Source: Solitalea longa
Lineage (GTDB): Bacteria; Bacteroidota; Bacteroidia; Sphingobacteriales; Sphingobacteriaceae
DNA: 64,000 nucleotides
Assembly (NCBI RefSeq): GCF_002920915.1
Contig: NZ_PQVF01000016.1
Span: forward strand, 19,593-83,592
Reading direction: 5' to 3'
Made by a program: the position numbers and the translations under genes. Shown one piece after another: positions 47,268 to 57,187 of the stretch (position 1 is its first letter; each line of letters begins with the position of its first letter). A model generated the notes under the pieces. That model was not told the origin of the DNA. It was given only the letters and a program-made list of their open reading frames with translations, and did not search any database.

Positions 47268-47864
47268 TTATTTTTTACCGCCTTTAGTTGCTGCTGCAGC
47301 TTCAGCATCAGCCTGACGTGTAGCACGTGAAGCAAGAACTGAAACCATAGTATCAACTTTTGCATTTAAGATCTCAAGGTTTTCTAACTTGATTTCTCCA
47401 ACGCGGATGTTTTTACCTAATTCTAATTTGCTGATATCAACAGGAACGTAGTCAACAAAGTTTTTAGGTAAACCTTTAACTTTCAATTTGCGGTATTTCT
47501 GATTCAATTTACCACCAATACGTACACCTGGAGAAGTACCTTCTAAACGGATAGGCAATTCCATAACAACTGGTTTGTCATCAAATAACTCTAAAAAGTC
47601 AACGTGAGTAACAAGGTCAGTTAGAGGGTGAAACTGTGAGTCTTTTACAATTGCAGTATGTTTAACCCCATCAATTGTCAACTCGATGAACATTGCATCT
47701 GGAGTGTACAATACTGGACGTAAATCTGCAGCGGATACTGAGAAGTGAGTTTGTTCTTTACCACCGTATAATACAGCTGGTACTAAACCTTCGTAGCGTA
47801 ACTCCTTAGCATCACGTTTCCCTACGTTCGATCTTTTCGAACCGCTAATAGCTATAGATTTCAT
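47268..47864 (-). CDS. rplY: 50S ribosomal protein L25, general-stress (CTC) form
   Basis: Binds 5S rRNA. The 198 residues include the L25 domain (ISGSKRSNVGKRDAKELRYE, VPAVLYGGKEQTHFSV, FHPLTDLVTHVDFLELFDDK) and the additional C-terminal beta domain of CTC proteins, ending in a basic Ala/Lys tail. It follows prs, a common order in Bacteroidota and other phyla (prs-rplY-pth). Confidence 0.97.
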   Translation of the reverse strand: MKSIAISGSKRSNVGKRDAKELRYEGLVPAVLYGGKEQTHFSVSAADLRPVLYTPDAMFIELTIDGVKHTAIVKDSQFHPLTDLVTHVDFLELFDDKPVVMELPIRLEGTSPGVRIGGKLNQKYRKLKVKGLPKNFVDYVPVDISKLELGKNIRVGEIKLENLEILNAKVDTMVSVLASRATRQADAEAAAATKGGKK

Positions 47865-47903
47865 TGTTTAAAAATATATGTTAATAAATAATATTCACTA
47901 ATT

Positions 47904-47933
47904 ACACTAATTAGAATTCGCTCTAATTCGTGT
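47904..47933. repeat. Hairpin repeat at the prs stop codon
   Basis: ACAC-T-AATTAGA (47904-47915) faces TCTAATT-C-GTGT (47922-47933) around ATTCGC. It belongs to a stretch of AATTAGTG-like words (47880-47933) and ends one base before the prs stop codon. No T-run follows, so a terminator role is doubtful. Confidence 0.6.
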
Positions 47934-47934
47934 C

Positions 47935-48906
47935 TTAAAACTTCACTGTTGTTTGAACGCCGTCGCCCATGCGGAACAGGTCTGAAATAGAACCGTGCTC
48001 ATAAACATTGGCAATTGCTTTTGAGAATAGGTCAGCTACTGAAAGCACTTTAATTTTTTCAGAAGCACGTGTTAAAGGAATTGTATCGCAAATGATCAAT
48101 TCTTCTAAAACCGAATTCTCAATGTTCTCATATGCTTTACCTGAAAGAACACCGTGTGTACAAACCGCACGAACACTATTTGCGCCTTTTTCTTTCAGCA
48201 AAGCAGCCGCTTTAGTTAATGTACCTGCAGTATCGCAAATATCATCTACTAAAACTATATCAGCTCCTTTAACGTCACCAATCACCGACATTGATTCGAT
48301 TTCGTTGGCACGTTTACGTTGCTTATCACAAATTACCACCTCGGCATTTAAGGCTTTTGCAAACACACGAGCACGGGCTGTACCACCCATATCCGGAGAT
48401 GCAATTACCAGATTAGGTAATTTCAATGATTTGATATAAGGAACCATGATTACCGATGCATCAAGGTGATCTACCGGAATATCAAAGAAGCCTTGAATCT
48501 GTGCTGCGTGCAAGTCCATGGTCATAATACGATGAGCACCTGCAGCAGCCAATAAATTAGCAGCTAACTTTGCGCCAATGGCTACACGAGGTTTGTCTTT
48601 ACGATCCTGGCGTGCTAATCCGAAATACGGAATTACAGCAGTAATATAATGGGCCGAAGCGCGCTTTGCTGCGTCAATCATCAGCAGCAACTCCATTAAA
48701 TTATCTGAAGGAGCAAATGTTGACTGAATCAGGAAAACATCGCAACCGCGAACAGATTCATTATAAATCGGTTGGAACTCCCCATCGCTGAAACGCGAAA
48801 CGGTGATATCACCAAGCTCACGAGCACTAGCCTGAGCAATTTGATCTGCCAGACCACTCGAAGCTGAGCCGGCAAATAACTTAACGGGATTAAAACGTGA
48901 AGGCAT
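47935..48906 (-). CDS. prs: Ribose-phosphate pyrophosphokinase
   Basis: Makes PRPP for nucleotides, histidine and tryptophan from ribose 5-phosphate and ATP. The 323 residues show FSDGEFQPIYNESVRGCDVF, YFGLARQDRKDKPR, DLHAAQIQGFFDIPVDHLDA and the PRPP-binding DIVLVDDICDTAGTLTKAA loop. It is of class I length and architecture. rplY and pth follow on the same strand. Confidence 0.98.
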   Translation of the reverse strand: MPSRFNPVKLFAGSASSGLADQIAQASARELGDITVSRFSDGEFQPIYNESVRGCDVFLIQSTFAPSDNLMELLLMIDAAKRASAHYITAVIPYFGLARQDRKDKPRVAIGAKLAANLLAAAGAHRIMTMDLHAAQIQGFFDIPVDHLDASVIMVPYIKSLKLPNLVIASPDMGGTARARVFAKALNAEVVICDKQRKRANEIESMSVIGDVKGADIVLVDDICDTAGTLTKAAALLKEKGANSVRAVCTHGVLSGKAYENIENSVLEELIICDTIPLTRASEKIKVLSVADLFSKAIANVYEHGSISDLFRMGDGVQTTVKF

Positions 48907-48993
48907 TTTTTCTGAACGTTTAGTTATTCGTGAGTTGTTTTATTTCTAATGCACTCATGAATGATTTGCATTTTGTTTTTTAGCGGCTATCAA

Positions 48994-49011
48994 TCCCGAT
49001 AGCTATCGGGA
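48994..49011. repeat. Perfect 18-bp palindrome TCCCGATAGCTATCGGGA
   Basis: A self-complementary 18-mer with no loop, between prs and tRNA-Gln. Such an element would be cruciform-prone or bound by a symmetric protein. The function is unknown. Confidence 0.6.
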
Positions 49012-49142
49012 AGCTGAACCAACTTCACTACCTTAGTTTAAATGATTGCGAAGCTTTTTTCTTGAAGCTTAGCTTAAAAACTAAAATTGCGAAACACGAA
49101 ATCTTTAAGAATCGTATTTCGCAATATTTTGCTTTTTTTAAG

Positions 49143-49213
49143 TAGCCCGACCTGGATTCGAACCAAGACAAACGGTACCAAAAACCGTCGTACTACCTTT
49201 ATACTATCGGGCT
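49143..49213 (-). tRNA. tRNA-Gln (anticodon TTG)
   Basis: A 71-base cloverleaf on the minus strand: acceptor arms AGCCCGA and TCGGGCT pair fully, the anticodon stem ACGGT/ACCGT holds loop TTTTGGT with anticodon TTG (reads CAA), and the T loop reads GGTTCGAATCC. The discriminator is A. There is no encoded CCA. It stands alone. Confidence 0.95.
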
Positions 49214-49648
49214 ATCTCCTTTACAACTTCTTTCGTGTTACCGTTTGTTGTTGTTTGGGACTGCAAAAGTAGAAATCAATTTTATTTCTCCAAAATCTTT
49301 TTTCACTTTTTTTATTGAGCCGATAAAACTCCCTGAAAGTCAGCAGAAAATATTTTATCAAGCTTTTAACAATGTCCAAACAACATTGAAGTGGGTTGCA
49401 AAGATAGCATGGTCATTCAATTTTGAAAATCAAATGGTCATTTTTCATGACCTTCCTGATTTACTTAGCTGTATTTTTTAAAGAAAACATCAAGCGCTTA
49501 TCCTGATTTAAAGGCAATATTTTCTACACTTTTAACGTTAAGTGTGGATTCTCAGATTCTTTGCAAACAAAAACCACAGACATTAAAATATTTTCTAAAT
49601 TCGGCGTTTTGAATTGAAGAGCTAAAAACCAGAAGTCAAACATATATT
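49214..49648. other. Spacer before the DUF2723 gene
   Basis: 435 bases without a credible gene or repeat. It should hold the promoter of the rightward DUF2723 gene; the nearest match is TTCTTTG near 49558, which lacks the TA of the consensus. Confidence 0.4.
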
Positions 49649-52600
49649 ATGACGAATTACACCAGGTTAAACAACCTTTTTGGATGGGTTACCTTCCTGA
49701 TTGCAACTACTGTTTACACATTAACCCTTGAACCTACCGGCAGTTTTTGGGACTGCGGAGAATTTATTTCATCAGCCTATAAACTACAAGTTTGCCACCA
49801 ACCGGGAGCTCCATTGTTTTTGATGATCTCTAAGGTACTTTCCCTTTTTGCCAGCGACAGAAGTCAGATTGCATGGTGGACGAACTTTGGTTCCGCACTT
49901 TCGAGTGGAGCAACGATCATGTTCCTTTTCTGGAGCATTACTCACCTGGCCAAGAAATTAATCTATAATAATGGTACTGAAATTTCAGGATCGCAGGTAT
50001 TTGCTATTATCGGCGCCGGAATAGTTGGAGCTTTAGCTTATACCTTTTCTGACACTTTTTGGTTTTCGGCAGTTGAGTCTGAAGTATATGCCATGTCATC
50101 ATTATGTACCGCCATCGTTTTCTGGGCTATTTTAAAGTGGGAAGATGAAGCGGGAGAAAAATCAGCCGACCGTTGGTTAGTATTCATAGCCTACTTAATG
50201 GGTTTATCAATTGGGGTTCACTTGTTGAACTTATTGACTATTCCGGCTTTAGGTTTGGTTTATTACTTCAAAAAATACCAGGCAACAACCAAGGGAGCAA
50301 TCAGTGCATTCCTTATTTCATGTGTTATTTTAGTATTCGTACAATACGGATTGATCCCTGGAACCATTTCCTTTGCTGCTAAGTTCGACCTGTTCTTTGT
50401 TAATTCATTAGGAATGAGCTTTGGCAGTGGGGTAATTGTATTTGGCCTTTTGTTCCTTTCATTACTGATCAGCCTTTTACTTTACAGTATTAATCAGAAT
50501 AAAAACCTGTTATACTTTGCTGCTGCGAATCTGGTTATTCAGCTTTTCTTCGGATGGGGCATTTTAGGCGGATTACTATCAGCTTTAGTTATTGGCTTTA
50601 TACTATTCTACTGGAAACCTACTATCAACCAGTATATTTTAAACACGGCGGTACTGTGTACCATGTTTATTATGATAGGCTATGGATCTTTCGCAATGAT
50701 TGTGATCAGAGCGAAAGCGAATCCAAATTTGAATAACAATGATCCTTCAAACGCTTACAGCTTTTTAAGCTACTTAAATCGTGAACAATATGGTGATCGC
50801 CCATTAGCTTTTGGCCCTTATTTCAATACTGAAATGACCGGCCAGGATAAAGGTGAAATGCAATATCGGAAGGGCGCCACTAAATATGAAGAGATTGGTG
50901 CGAAACCTGTAGCGAAATACGCGAAATCTATTCCGTTCCCTCGTATTTATAGCGACGACCCTAACCATGCTCAGTTTTACAAAAGCTGGATGGGTATTTC
51001 AGGCGAACCTACCTATGCCGATAACATTGGTTTCTTTATTGGTTACCAGGTTAATTACATGTACTTCCGTTATTTTATGTGGAATTTTGCCGGTCGCCAG
51101 AACGACGTGCAGGGAGCCGGATCTGTTCATGAGGGTAACTGGATAAGTGGCATTAAGCCTTTAGATGCCTGGCGTTTAGGGAACCAGAATAATTTGCCTG
51201 CAAGCATTACCGAAAATAAAGCGTACAACCGCTTATACTTCTTGCCGCTTATTTTAGGGTTGATCGGTTTGTTCTTCCAATATAAACGTAATCTAAAAGA
51301 TTTCTCAGTGGTGTTCCTGTTGTTCTTTATGACCGGATTAGCCATTGTACTTTACCTGAACCAAACACCTTTACAACCTCGCGAACGTGATTATGCATAC
51401 GTAGGTTCATTTTACGCCTTTGCTATTTGGATCGGCTTGGGTGTTTTGGCGATCTATGAATTCTTAAGTAAGAAAATGAATTTAATGGCTTCTGCCGGTA
51501 TTGCAACTGTTCTTTGTTTAGTTGCTGTACCTTATGTAATGGCAAAAGAAGAATGGGATGATCATGACCGTTCTAACCGTTATACTTCACGTGATCTGGC
51601 AGCCAACTATTTGAACAGCTGTGCGCCGAATGCGCTCATCTTTACGTATGGCGATAACGACACTTACCCTTTATGGTATTGTCAGGAGGTAGAGAATATT
51701 CGTCCGGATGTACGCATTGTGAACCTAAGTTTGTTAGGCACCGATTGGTACGGCCGTCAGATGAAAGAAAAAATGAACGAGTCGGCACCTGTTAAAATTT
51801 CAATGGCAAATGAAAAATTTGCTGCCGGCATACGTGATTACACTCCTTTATTCGACCAGAGCATGCAAGGAAATGCTGAATTGAAAGAAGTAGTTGATTT
51901 TATTGGCAGCGATAGCCAGGAAGCTAAGGCTCAAACCCAGGGTGGAGAGTTTATTAATTATCTTCCAACTAAAAACATGAAAATTACTGTTGATAAAAAC
52001 GCAGTAATAGCAAATAAGGTGATCAATCCATCTGAATACGATAAAATCGTTCAGAGCATCAACTGGACCTTGCCTGGAAATGGTCTTTACAAAAATGACC
52101 TGTTGGCATTAGATATTATTGCAAACAACATTTGGGAGCGTCCTATCTATTTTGCTATCACAGTTCCTGATCGTAATTTCTACGGTTTGGAAAAATATTT
52201 CCAGAATGAAGGTTTTGCTTATCGCCTTACTCCTGTTTTAAGTGATTCAACTGATGCAATTTTGGGTCGCGAAGGAAGTATTGATGTAGATGTATTGTAC
52301 AATAACATTCACAATAAATTTAAATGGGGTAATTACAATACTGGTAAAATTTATGTTGATCCGGAAAGTTCACGCATGACCACTACTTGTAAGAGCACCT
52401 TTACCATTTTAGCGCAATCATTACTTAACAAGGGTAAAATTGACTCATGTGTTAAAACTCTTGACAAAATGAACGCCTCAATTCCATTTATGAGCAATCA
52501 AATTGGTTATAATCTTATTCCTGACTTAATGACCGCTGATTTGTATTTTAAATGCAATCAGCCTCAAAAAGCCATTAAACAAGTGGAAATGATCAACAGC

Positions 52601-52804
52601 TTTATTACTAATCAGCTTAATTATTATCATTCACTTGGAATGCCTCGTATGGGTCGTTTTGGAGAAGAGGTTAACTTTGGTTTGAGTTTGGTAAGCGAAC
52701 TGGCCGGAATGGCGGAACGTAATAAACAATCTGCTCTTACTCAAAAATTAAAAACGGAGCTTCAGTCGTTAGAAACTAAGTTTGGTTCTGTTATGCAGCA
52801 ATAA
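49649..52804 (+). CDS. DUF2723 membrane protein (putative protein O-mannosyltransferase-type)
   Basis: 1051 residues. The DUF2723 domain starts at LEPTGSFWDCGEFISSAYKL and HQPGAPLFLMISKVLSLFAS, and the first ~650 residues hold more than ten membrane helices. LNQTPLQPRERDYAYVGSFY is a second family block. The remaining ~400 residues are soluble and helical (NAPNALIFTYGDNDTYPLWY, IANNIWERPIYFAITVPDRN). The fold places it among GT-C-like transferases thought to move lipid-linked sugars onto exported proteins; direct activity here is unproven. It ends at a strong terminator. Confidence 0.9.
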   Translation: MTNYTRLNNLFGWVTFLIATTVYTLTLEPTGSFWDCGEFISSAYKLQVCHQPGAPLFLMISKVLSLFASDRSQIAWWTNFGSALSSGATIMFLFWSITHLAKKLIYNNGTEISGSQVFAIIGAGIVGALAYTFSDTFWFSAVESEVYAMSSLCTAIVFWAILKWEDEAGEKSADRWLVFIAYLMGLSIGVHLLNLLTIPALGLVYYFKKYQATTKGAISAFLISCVILVFVQYGLIPGTISFAAKFDLFFVNSLGMSFGSGVIVFGLLFLSLLISLLLYSINQNKNLLYFAAANLVIQLFFGWGILGGLLSALVIGFILFYWKPTINQYILNTAVLCTMFIMIGYGSFAMIVIRAKANPNLNNNDPSNAYSFLSYLNREQYGDRPLAFGPYFNTEMTGQDKGEMQYRKGATKYEEIGAKPVAKYAKSIPFPRIYSDDPNHAQFYKSWMGISGEPTYADNIGFFIGYQVNYMYFRYFMWNFAGRQNDVQGAGSVHEGNWISGIKPLDAWRLGNQNNLPASITENKAYNRLYFLPLILGLIGLFFQYKRNLKDFSVVFLLFFMTGLAIVLYLNQTPLQPRERDYAYVGSFYAFAIWIGLGVLAIYEFLSKKMNLMASAGIATVLCLVAVPYVMAKEEWDDHDRSNRYTSRDLAANYLNSCAPNALIFTYGDNDTYPLWYCQEVENIRPDVRIVNLSLLGTDWYGRQMKEKMNESAPVKISMANEKFAAGIRDYTPLFDQSMQGNAELKEVVDFIGSDSQEAKAQTQGGEFINYLPTKNMKITVDKNAVIANKVINPSEYDKIVQSINWTLPGNGLYKNDLLALDIIANNIWERPIYFAITVPDRNFYGLEKYFQNEGFAYRLTPVLSDSTDAILGREGSIDVDVLYNNIHNKFKWGNYNTGKIYVDPESSRMTTTCKSTFTILAQSLLNKGKIDSCVKTLDKMNASIPFMSNQIGYNLIPDLMTADLYFKCNQPQKAIKQVEMINSFITNQLNYYHSLGMPRMGRFGEEVNFGLSLVSELAGMAERNKQSALTQKLKTELQSLETKFGSVMQQ

Positions 52805-52823
52805 AAGCTGAAGTGATACCAAT

Positions 52824-52860
52824 AAAAAACCTCCGATTGAATAAATCGGAGGTTTTTTTA
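52824..52860 (+). terminator. Terminator of the DUF2723 gene
   Basis: AAAAAACCTCCGATT (52824-52838) pairs with AATCGGAGGTTTTTT (52844-52858) around GAATA. It lies 20 bases after the stop and could serve both the rightward gene and the convergent acetyltransferase gene. Confidence 0.88.
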
Positions 52861-52918
52861 TTGTATTAAAATGTCGAGAAATGAAACCGTATCCAATTTT
52901 TAAAATGTAACGCTAAAG

Positions 52919-53485
52919 CTATGCATTATCATCAATTTCTTTTATCACTTTACAAGGGTTTCCGACAGCTATAACATTATTGGGAATATCTTTCGTTACA
53001 ACACTTCCTGCTCCAATAACTGAATTATCTCCAATTGTTACACCTGGCAAAACTGTTACTGTCCCTCCAAACCATACGTTATTTCCTATTGTAATAGGCT
53101 TTGCGTATTCAAGGCCCTCATTCCTTTCTTTTACATTAAGAGGATGAGCTGCTGTATAGAAACCACAATTAGGACCAATAAATACATTATCGCCAAAAAC
53201 GACGGGAGCACAATCTAAAATTACCAAATTGTGATTTGAGTAGAAGTTCTCACCCAATTCTATATTGTACCCATAATCGCAATAAAAAGGTTGCTCAACT
53301 AAGAAATTGTTTTTAGTAGCTTTCACAATCTTTTCTACAATTAGTTTTCTTTTGTCGAAATCTGAATACTTTGTTTTATTATATTCTTCACATAATTCTT
53401 TGCAAACTATTCTTTCATTAATCAAATCTTCATCCTGATTTGCATTATACAAAAGACCTTTTAGCATTTTATCTTTTTCAGTCAT
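52919..53485 (-). CDS. Sugar O-acetyltransferase (maltose/galactoside type, left-handed beta-helix)
   Basis: Transfers acetyl from acetyl-CoA to sugars. The 188 residues begin with an N-terminal helix cap (KDKMLKGLLYNANQDEDLIN) and continue with hexapeptide-repeat turns (FIGPNCGFYTAAHPLN with the catalytic His, ITIGNNVWFGGTVTVLPGVT, IGDNSVIGAGSVVTKDI). Length and the PFYCDYGYNIELGENFYSN block fit the Maa/LacA/NodL group. The acceptor is unknown. It is a single gene. Confidence 0.92.
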   Translation of the reverse strand: MTEKDKMLKGLLYNANQDEDLINERIVCKELCEEYNKTKYSDFDKRKLIVEKIVKATKNNFLVEQPFYCDYGYNIELGENFYSNHNLVILDCAPVVFGDNVFIGPNCGFYTAAHPLNVKERNEGLEYAKPITIGNNVWFGGTVTVLPGVTIGDNSVIGAGSVVTKDIPNNVIAVGNPCKVIKEIDDNA

Positions 53486-53579
53486 CTTAATTCTTATTTT
53501 ATGATATCACTAAATAAGTTCTTCGATTTTTTGACAAGATAAGTTAGCACTTTTCCACAAGAAGCACGTTAACAAATAA

Positions 53580-54440
53580 TTAGTTCAAACTAATACGACA
53601 AACCACAGGCAAATGATCAGACGGGAAATGCTTATCTTTCGCATCAGAAAGCACACCGTATTTGAGCACTTCAACTTTGCTGTTCACAAAAATATAGTCG
53701 ATACGCTCTTTTAAATCGCTGTTGTAATTAAAATTATTAAAAGTTCCTATAGGTCCATAAGGTTTGGTTCGGGTCACTTCCCTTGCATCGGCCATATTAG
53801 TGTTCATGGTTTGATAAGCCGAAGTTTCTGGAGTTGAATTAAAGTCGCCGGTTACGATAACAGGCGTTCCCGGAGGAACCAGATCCTCTACTTTTTCCAG
53901 TATAAGCTTTGCTGAATTTTCACGGGCTTTTACCCCAATATGATCGAAATGAGTATTAAACACGTAAAAAAGTTTGCCGCTTTTTACATCCGAAAAACAG
54001 GCCCAGGTACAAATTCTCACAATGCCCGCATCCCAACCTTTTGAGGGTTTCTCGGGTGTAGGTGATAACCAAAAAGTTCCTGTTTTAAGTACACTGAATT
54101 TCTTGGTATTATAAAAAATCGCCGAGTACTCACCCGCCTGCTTACCATCATCCCTTCCTCCTCCAACATAATCAAATCCGTGCAACTCTTGTAGGTCAAC
54201 CATTTGATCATTTAAAGCTTCCTGAACACCAAAAATATCGAAATTATGATATTGAATCAGTTCCCTGACCCATTCTTTTCGGTTTGGCCAGGCATTGATG
54301 CTATCCGAAGCAACGTTTAAGCGGATATTATAAGTAGCAATAGTTAATTCTGTTTTGGGGAGATCCTGCGCATTGGCAACTCGTATGCCCGATATTAAGA
54401 TGTAGAGTATAATACCCTTCAACAGGTTTTTTAATTTCAT
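53580..54440 (-). CDS. Exported endonuclease/exonuclease/phosphatase family protein
   Basis: 286 residues with signal sequence (KGIILYILISGIRVANAQ). The family's metal-site blocks are in order: IATYNIRLNVASDSINAWPN (Asn), GVQEALNDQ (Glu), NTHFDHIGVKARENS (Asp-His), VTGDFNSTPETSAY (Asp-Asn) and SDHLPVVCRISL (Asp-His) at the C-terminus. Such enzymes cleave phosphodiesters in nucleic acids, sphingomyelin or inositol phosphates; the true substrate is open. It stands alone. Confidence 0.92.
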   Translation of the reverse strand: MKLKNLLKGIILYILISGIRVANAQDLPKTELTIATYNIRLNVASDSINAWPNRKEWVRELIQYHNFDIFGVQEALNDQMVDLQELHGFDYVGGGRDDGKQAGEYSAIFYNTKKFSVLKTGTFWLSPTPEKPSKGWDAGIVRICTWACFSDVKSGKLFYVFNTHFDHIGVKARENSAKLILEKVEDLVPPGTPVIVTGDFNSTPETSAYQTMNTNMADAREVTRTKPYGPIGTFNNFNYNSDLKERIDYIFVNSKVEVLKYGVLSDAKDKHFPSDHLPVVCRISLN

Positions 54441-54746
54441 GGTGGGTTAAATTTTAGTGGGATGTGAAATAAGAAGCAACGATATTAATTAATTTTAAAA
54501 ACCATTGTATTGTTAACAAACATATTACATTTACCGTTCCCCAATTTTCGTTGTTTATAAAGGATTAGCCTTCTTAATTCATTTTGATAAAAAATAATTC
54601 ATTTTAGTTAATGTTATTATTTTTGCGCTGCAAACATCTGATAAACAATAGTTACATAGCGGTTAAGCCATTCCAAATTAGCACATCTACAAATTGGGTT
54701 TCTATTAACTTCTCAGTTGTTGCCCATAACTCTACTAAAAATTGAA
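54441..54746. other. Divergent spacer with a -7 box
   Basis: Sequence between divergent genes. TATTTTTG at 54618-54625 matches TAnnTTTG for the rightward thioredoxin-like gene (leader about 115 bases), but no -33 box is at the right distance. No small gene is seen. Confidence 0.4.
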
Positions 54747-57134
54747 ATGAAAAAATTACTTTCGATTACCCTTTTGCTTGCTCTTGTCTGCACTTTTGCA
54801 AATGCGCAATTAACAAATACCAATTGGCCCACAGGCTATTACAAAATATCGGTAAAAGATTATGATTTAAAGCTTTACTTATTCGATAACAATCGGTTTT
54901 ATGTAAACACCAATGTAGCCAATCAGTTTTCGAACACGCTTAAAGGTACCTATACAAGCCTAAATGATACCCTAATTTTTGCTGGAGACACGCCCTATTC
55001 AAGTTTTAAAGTTCTTCAGAAAAAAGGCAAACTCATTAACAATAAACTTTCTATTACAATCTGTGTTAGCGAATACCTGAGTAACGATATTAAATTGATG
55101 ATCGGTAAGACTTATAATAATACTAAACTTATAAACCTCGATACAGTAAATCATCAGGATTCGATCTATACTCTTGAACATAAAGTAAGCGCAGGTGATA
55201 AAATCTTCATCTCTTATCTAAATTATAAGACCAAGGCCAATTTCCAGGAGTTCCCTATCAATAGCGGAGTAAATGAAATAAAACTAACCCATGTTGAGGA
55301 CTTTGGACTTGCTGTATGGAACACTTTAGTGGGCCATGAAGGGGAAAGTAAAAATGAACTAGTGATAACCGATAGAAAAAGTCCGCTTTCATTTTATTAT
55401 ATCCGACCCATTAACAGTGATGATTTACCCGTTTCAGAGCCCGAAAAACAAGCCACTGCGCCAAGAGGCTACAGCTATTTGGTTGCCAGCAGAACCTTTA
55501 GGGATTCTACTTTAGAAATCAAGACCGATTATGATTATACAGCTACACCAACATTCGATTCAGTAGCCAACGCCGCTGATAATTATTACGATGATTATAA
55601 ACGCGACACCGTATTCAATTACACCAACTACGACGATGCATTAAAACAAGCCAAAACTCAAAATAAGTTTTTGGTCATGTATTACGAACCATCGAACTGT
55701 GTTTCATGCACTGGCAAAATCGCAGAAACCATGCAATTGGTTAACAGGGGTTATTCTTACAGTTCGGTTGCCGAAAATGTAAACAAACATTATGTTTTTT
55801 ATCAAGTACCCGAAAGTGATAAAAACCGTTTGCGTGAATACGGTGTAAAGAAATTCCCTGCATTGGTAATATTAACCAGCGAAGAAGAACTCTTACATTA
55901 CGCCTCCGGCCCGGATAACGCCAAACAATTAAATAAGCTGTTCGACTATTACACCAACTTTCATGATAAACTTAACCTGCAGTTTGTAAACACCGTTTTA
56001 CCTGAGCGGGTAGAAAAATCGAACTACGAGAAAGAGACTGTAAAAACATTTTTGCTCGAATCGGCAAAGTCAAAGAAAACGGTATTTTACAATGATTATG
56101 AAACCGTAGTAGAGGAGCCTTCCAAAGATGAAGTGAATGCGAACTTCGAATCACCGATCAATACCAAATTTGATACCGTAAGGGTGGTTCGCTCATTGGA
56201 TACACTTTTAATGCAAAGCGATTTAAAAGGTAAAGTAGACACCTCACTAGCCAAGCTGATCGTTCAAATGGTTATGACCACTGATGAAACCTATTGCCCA
56301 TTAATGAACAGTGTTTTTTTAAACGCGAACGATCAATCTTTTAAGGTGTCTCCAGCGTTTAATTATCTGCTAAGTAATTACAACGAACTGAGTAAATACG
56401 ATTTTCCCAGTGATTTCACTGATAGTTATGACTATAACGAGGTAAGCTTATACCAGGTGATCAGTGATAGGGTAAAAAGAACTGTATATTCTGCAAACTC
56501 CGCTGAAGCATGTAAAAATGCCATTGCTTTTCAACAGGTATTTACCAATCAAACCCCTGAGGTTAAATTTTTAGAAACGCCATTATTGCTTCATAATATC
56601 AACTATTACCTCGATTCGTTGAAACTAACGGATAGCTTTATTAATGTTTCGGTTAACTTTTTCGATTCGTTTATTACCAAACCCGAAACGGCTCTTTCGG
56701 CGATTGATAAGATCTATTCAGAGCTCACTGTTTCTCAGTCTAAAGCCTTTAAATATTCTTTAAATAATAACGCCTATACACTAACCGGCGATTATTGCAA
56801 TTCAGAATCTGATAAAAAATGTTTTGCTCAATTAATTGGAAGTTCGCTCAATACTTCAGCCTGGGGGTTCTATACACATAAGGTTGACAAAAATTTGCTT
56901 AAGAAAGCATTGACATGGTCGAAAACCTCATTAATGATTGAAAAGGACAACCCTTATTATATTGATACCTATGCCCATTTATTATACAAACTAGGCAATA
57001 AAGAAGAAGCCCTTAAACAACAGGAAATTGCCGTGACTAAGGCTTCCAATAAAAAATCAGACTATTATATCGAAGAAGATATCTTCAAAAGTATGAAGGC
57101 TGATCTGCAAAAAATGAAGACTGGAACCTTATAA
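54747..57134 (+). CDS. Exported thioredoxin-like protein with CxxC and C-terminal repeat helices
   Basis: 795 residues: signal peptide MKKLLSITLLLALVCTFANA, a beta-rich N-terminal half of unknown type, then a thioredoxin fold around residue 300-410 (QAKTQNKFLVMYYEPSNCVS, with the CVSC motif at about 318-321, and KKFPALVILTSEEEL). After it come about 350 mainly helical residues ending in a TPR-like unit (DTYAHLLYKLGNKEEALKQQ). It is likely periplasmic or outer-membrane associated, acting on disulfides or as a scaffold. The start at 54747 was chosen for the signal peptide. The next gene follows by 53 bases. Confidence 0.8.
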   Translation: MKKLLSITLLLALVCTFANAQLTNTNWPTGYYKISVKDYDLKLYLFDNNRFYVNTNVANQFSNTLKGTYTSLNDTLIFAGDTPYSSFKVLQKKGKLINNKLSITICVSEYLSNDIKLMIGKTYNNTKLINLDTVNHQDSIYTLEHKVSAGDKIFISYLNYKTKANFQEFPINSGVNEIKLTHVEDFGLAVWNTLVGHEGESKNELVITDRKSPLSFYYIRPINSDDLPVSEPEKQATAPRGYSYLVASRTFRDSTLEIKTDYDYTATPTFDSVANAADNYYDDYKRDTVFNYTNYDDALKQAKTQNKFLVMYYEPSNCVSCTGKIAETMQLVNRGYSYSSVAENVNKHYVFYQVPESDKNRLREYGVKKFPALVILTSEEELLHYASGPDNAKQLNKLFDYYTNFHDKLNLQFVNTVLPERVEKSNYEKETVKTFLLESAKSKKTVFYNDYETVVEEPSKDEVNANFESPINTKFDTVRVVRSLDTLLMQSDLKGKVDTSLAKLIVQMVMTTDETYCPLMNSVFLNANDQSFKVSPAFNYLLSNYNELSKYDFPSDFTDSYDYNEVSLYQVISDRVKRTVYSANSAEACKNAIAFQQVFTNQTPEVKFLETPLLLHNINYYLDSLKLTDSFINVSVNFFDSFITKPETALSAIDKIYSELTVSQSKAFKYSLNNNAYTLTGDYCNSESDKKCFAQLIGSSLNTSAWGFYTHKVDKNLLKKALTWSKTSLMIEKDNPYYIDTYAHLLYKLGNKEEALKQQEIAVTKASNKKSDYYIEEDIFKSMKADLQKMKTGTL

Positions 57135-57187
57135 TGATACTTCTCCCCTGTTCAAAAAACAGGGGAGTTAACCGAGCTTGCCTTTAA

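Noticed and set aside
49245..49481. Plus-strand open frame after tRNA-Gln
   Set aside because: No family features, unusual composition and overlap with likely promoter sequence for the DUF2723 gene.
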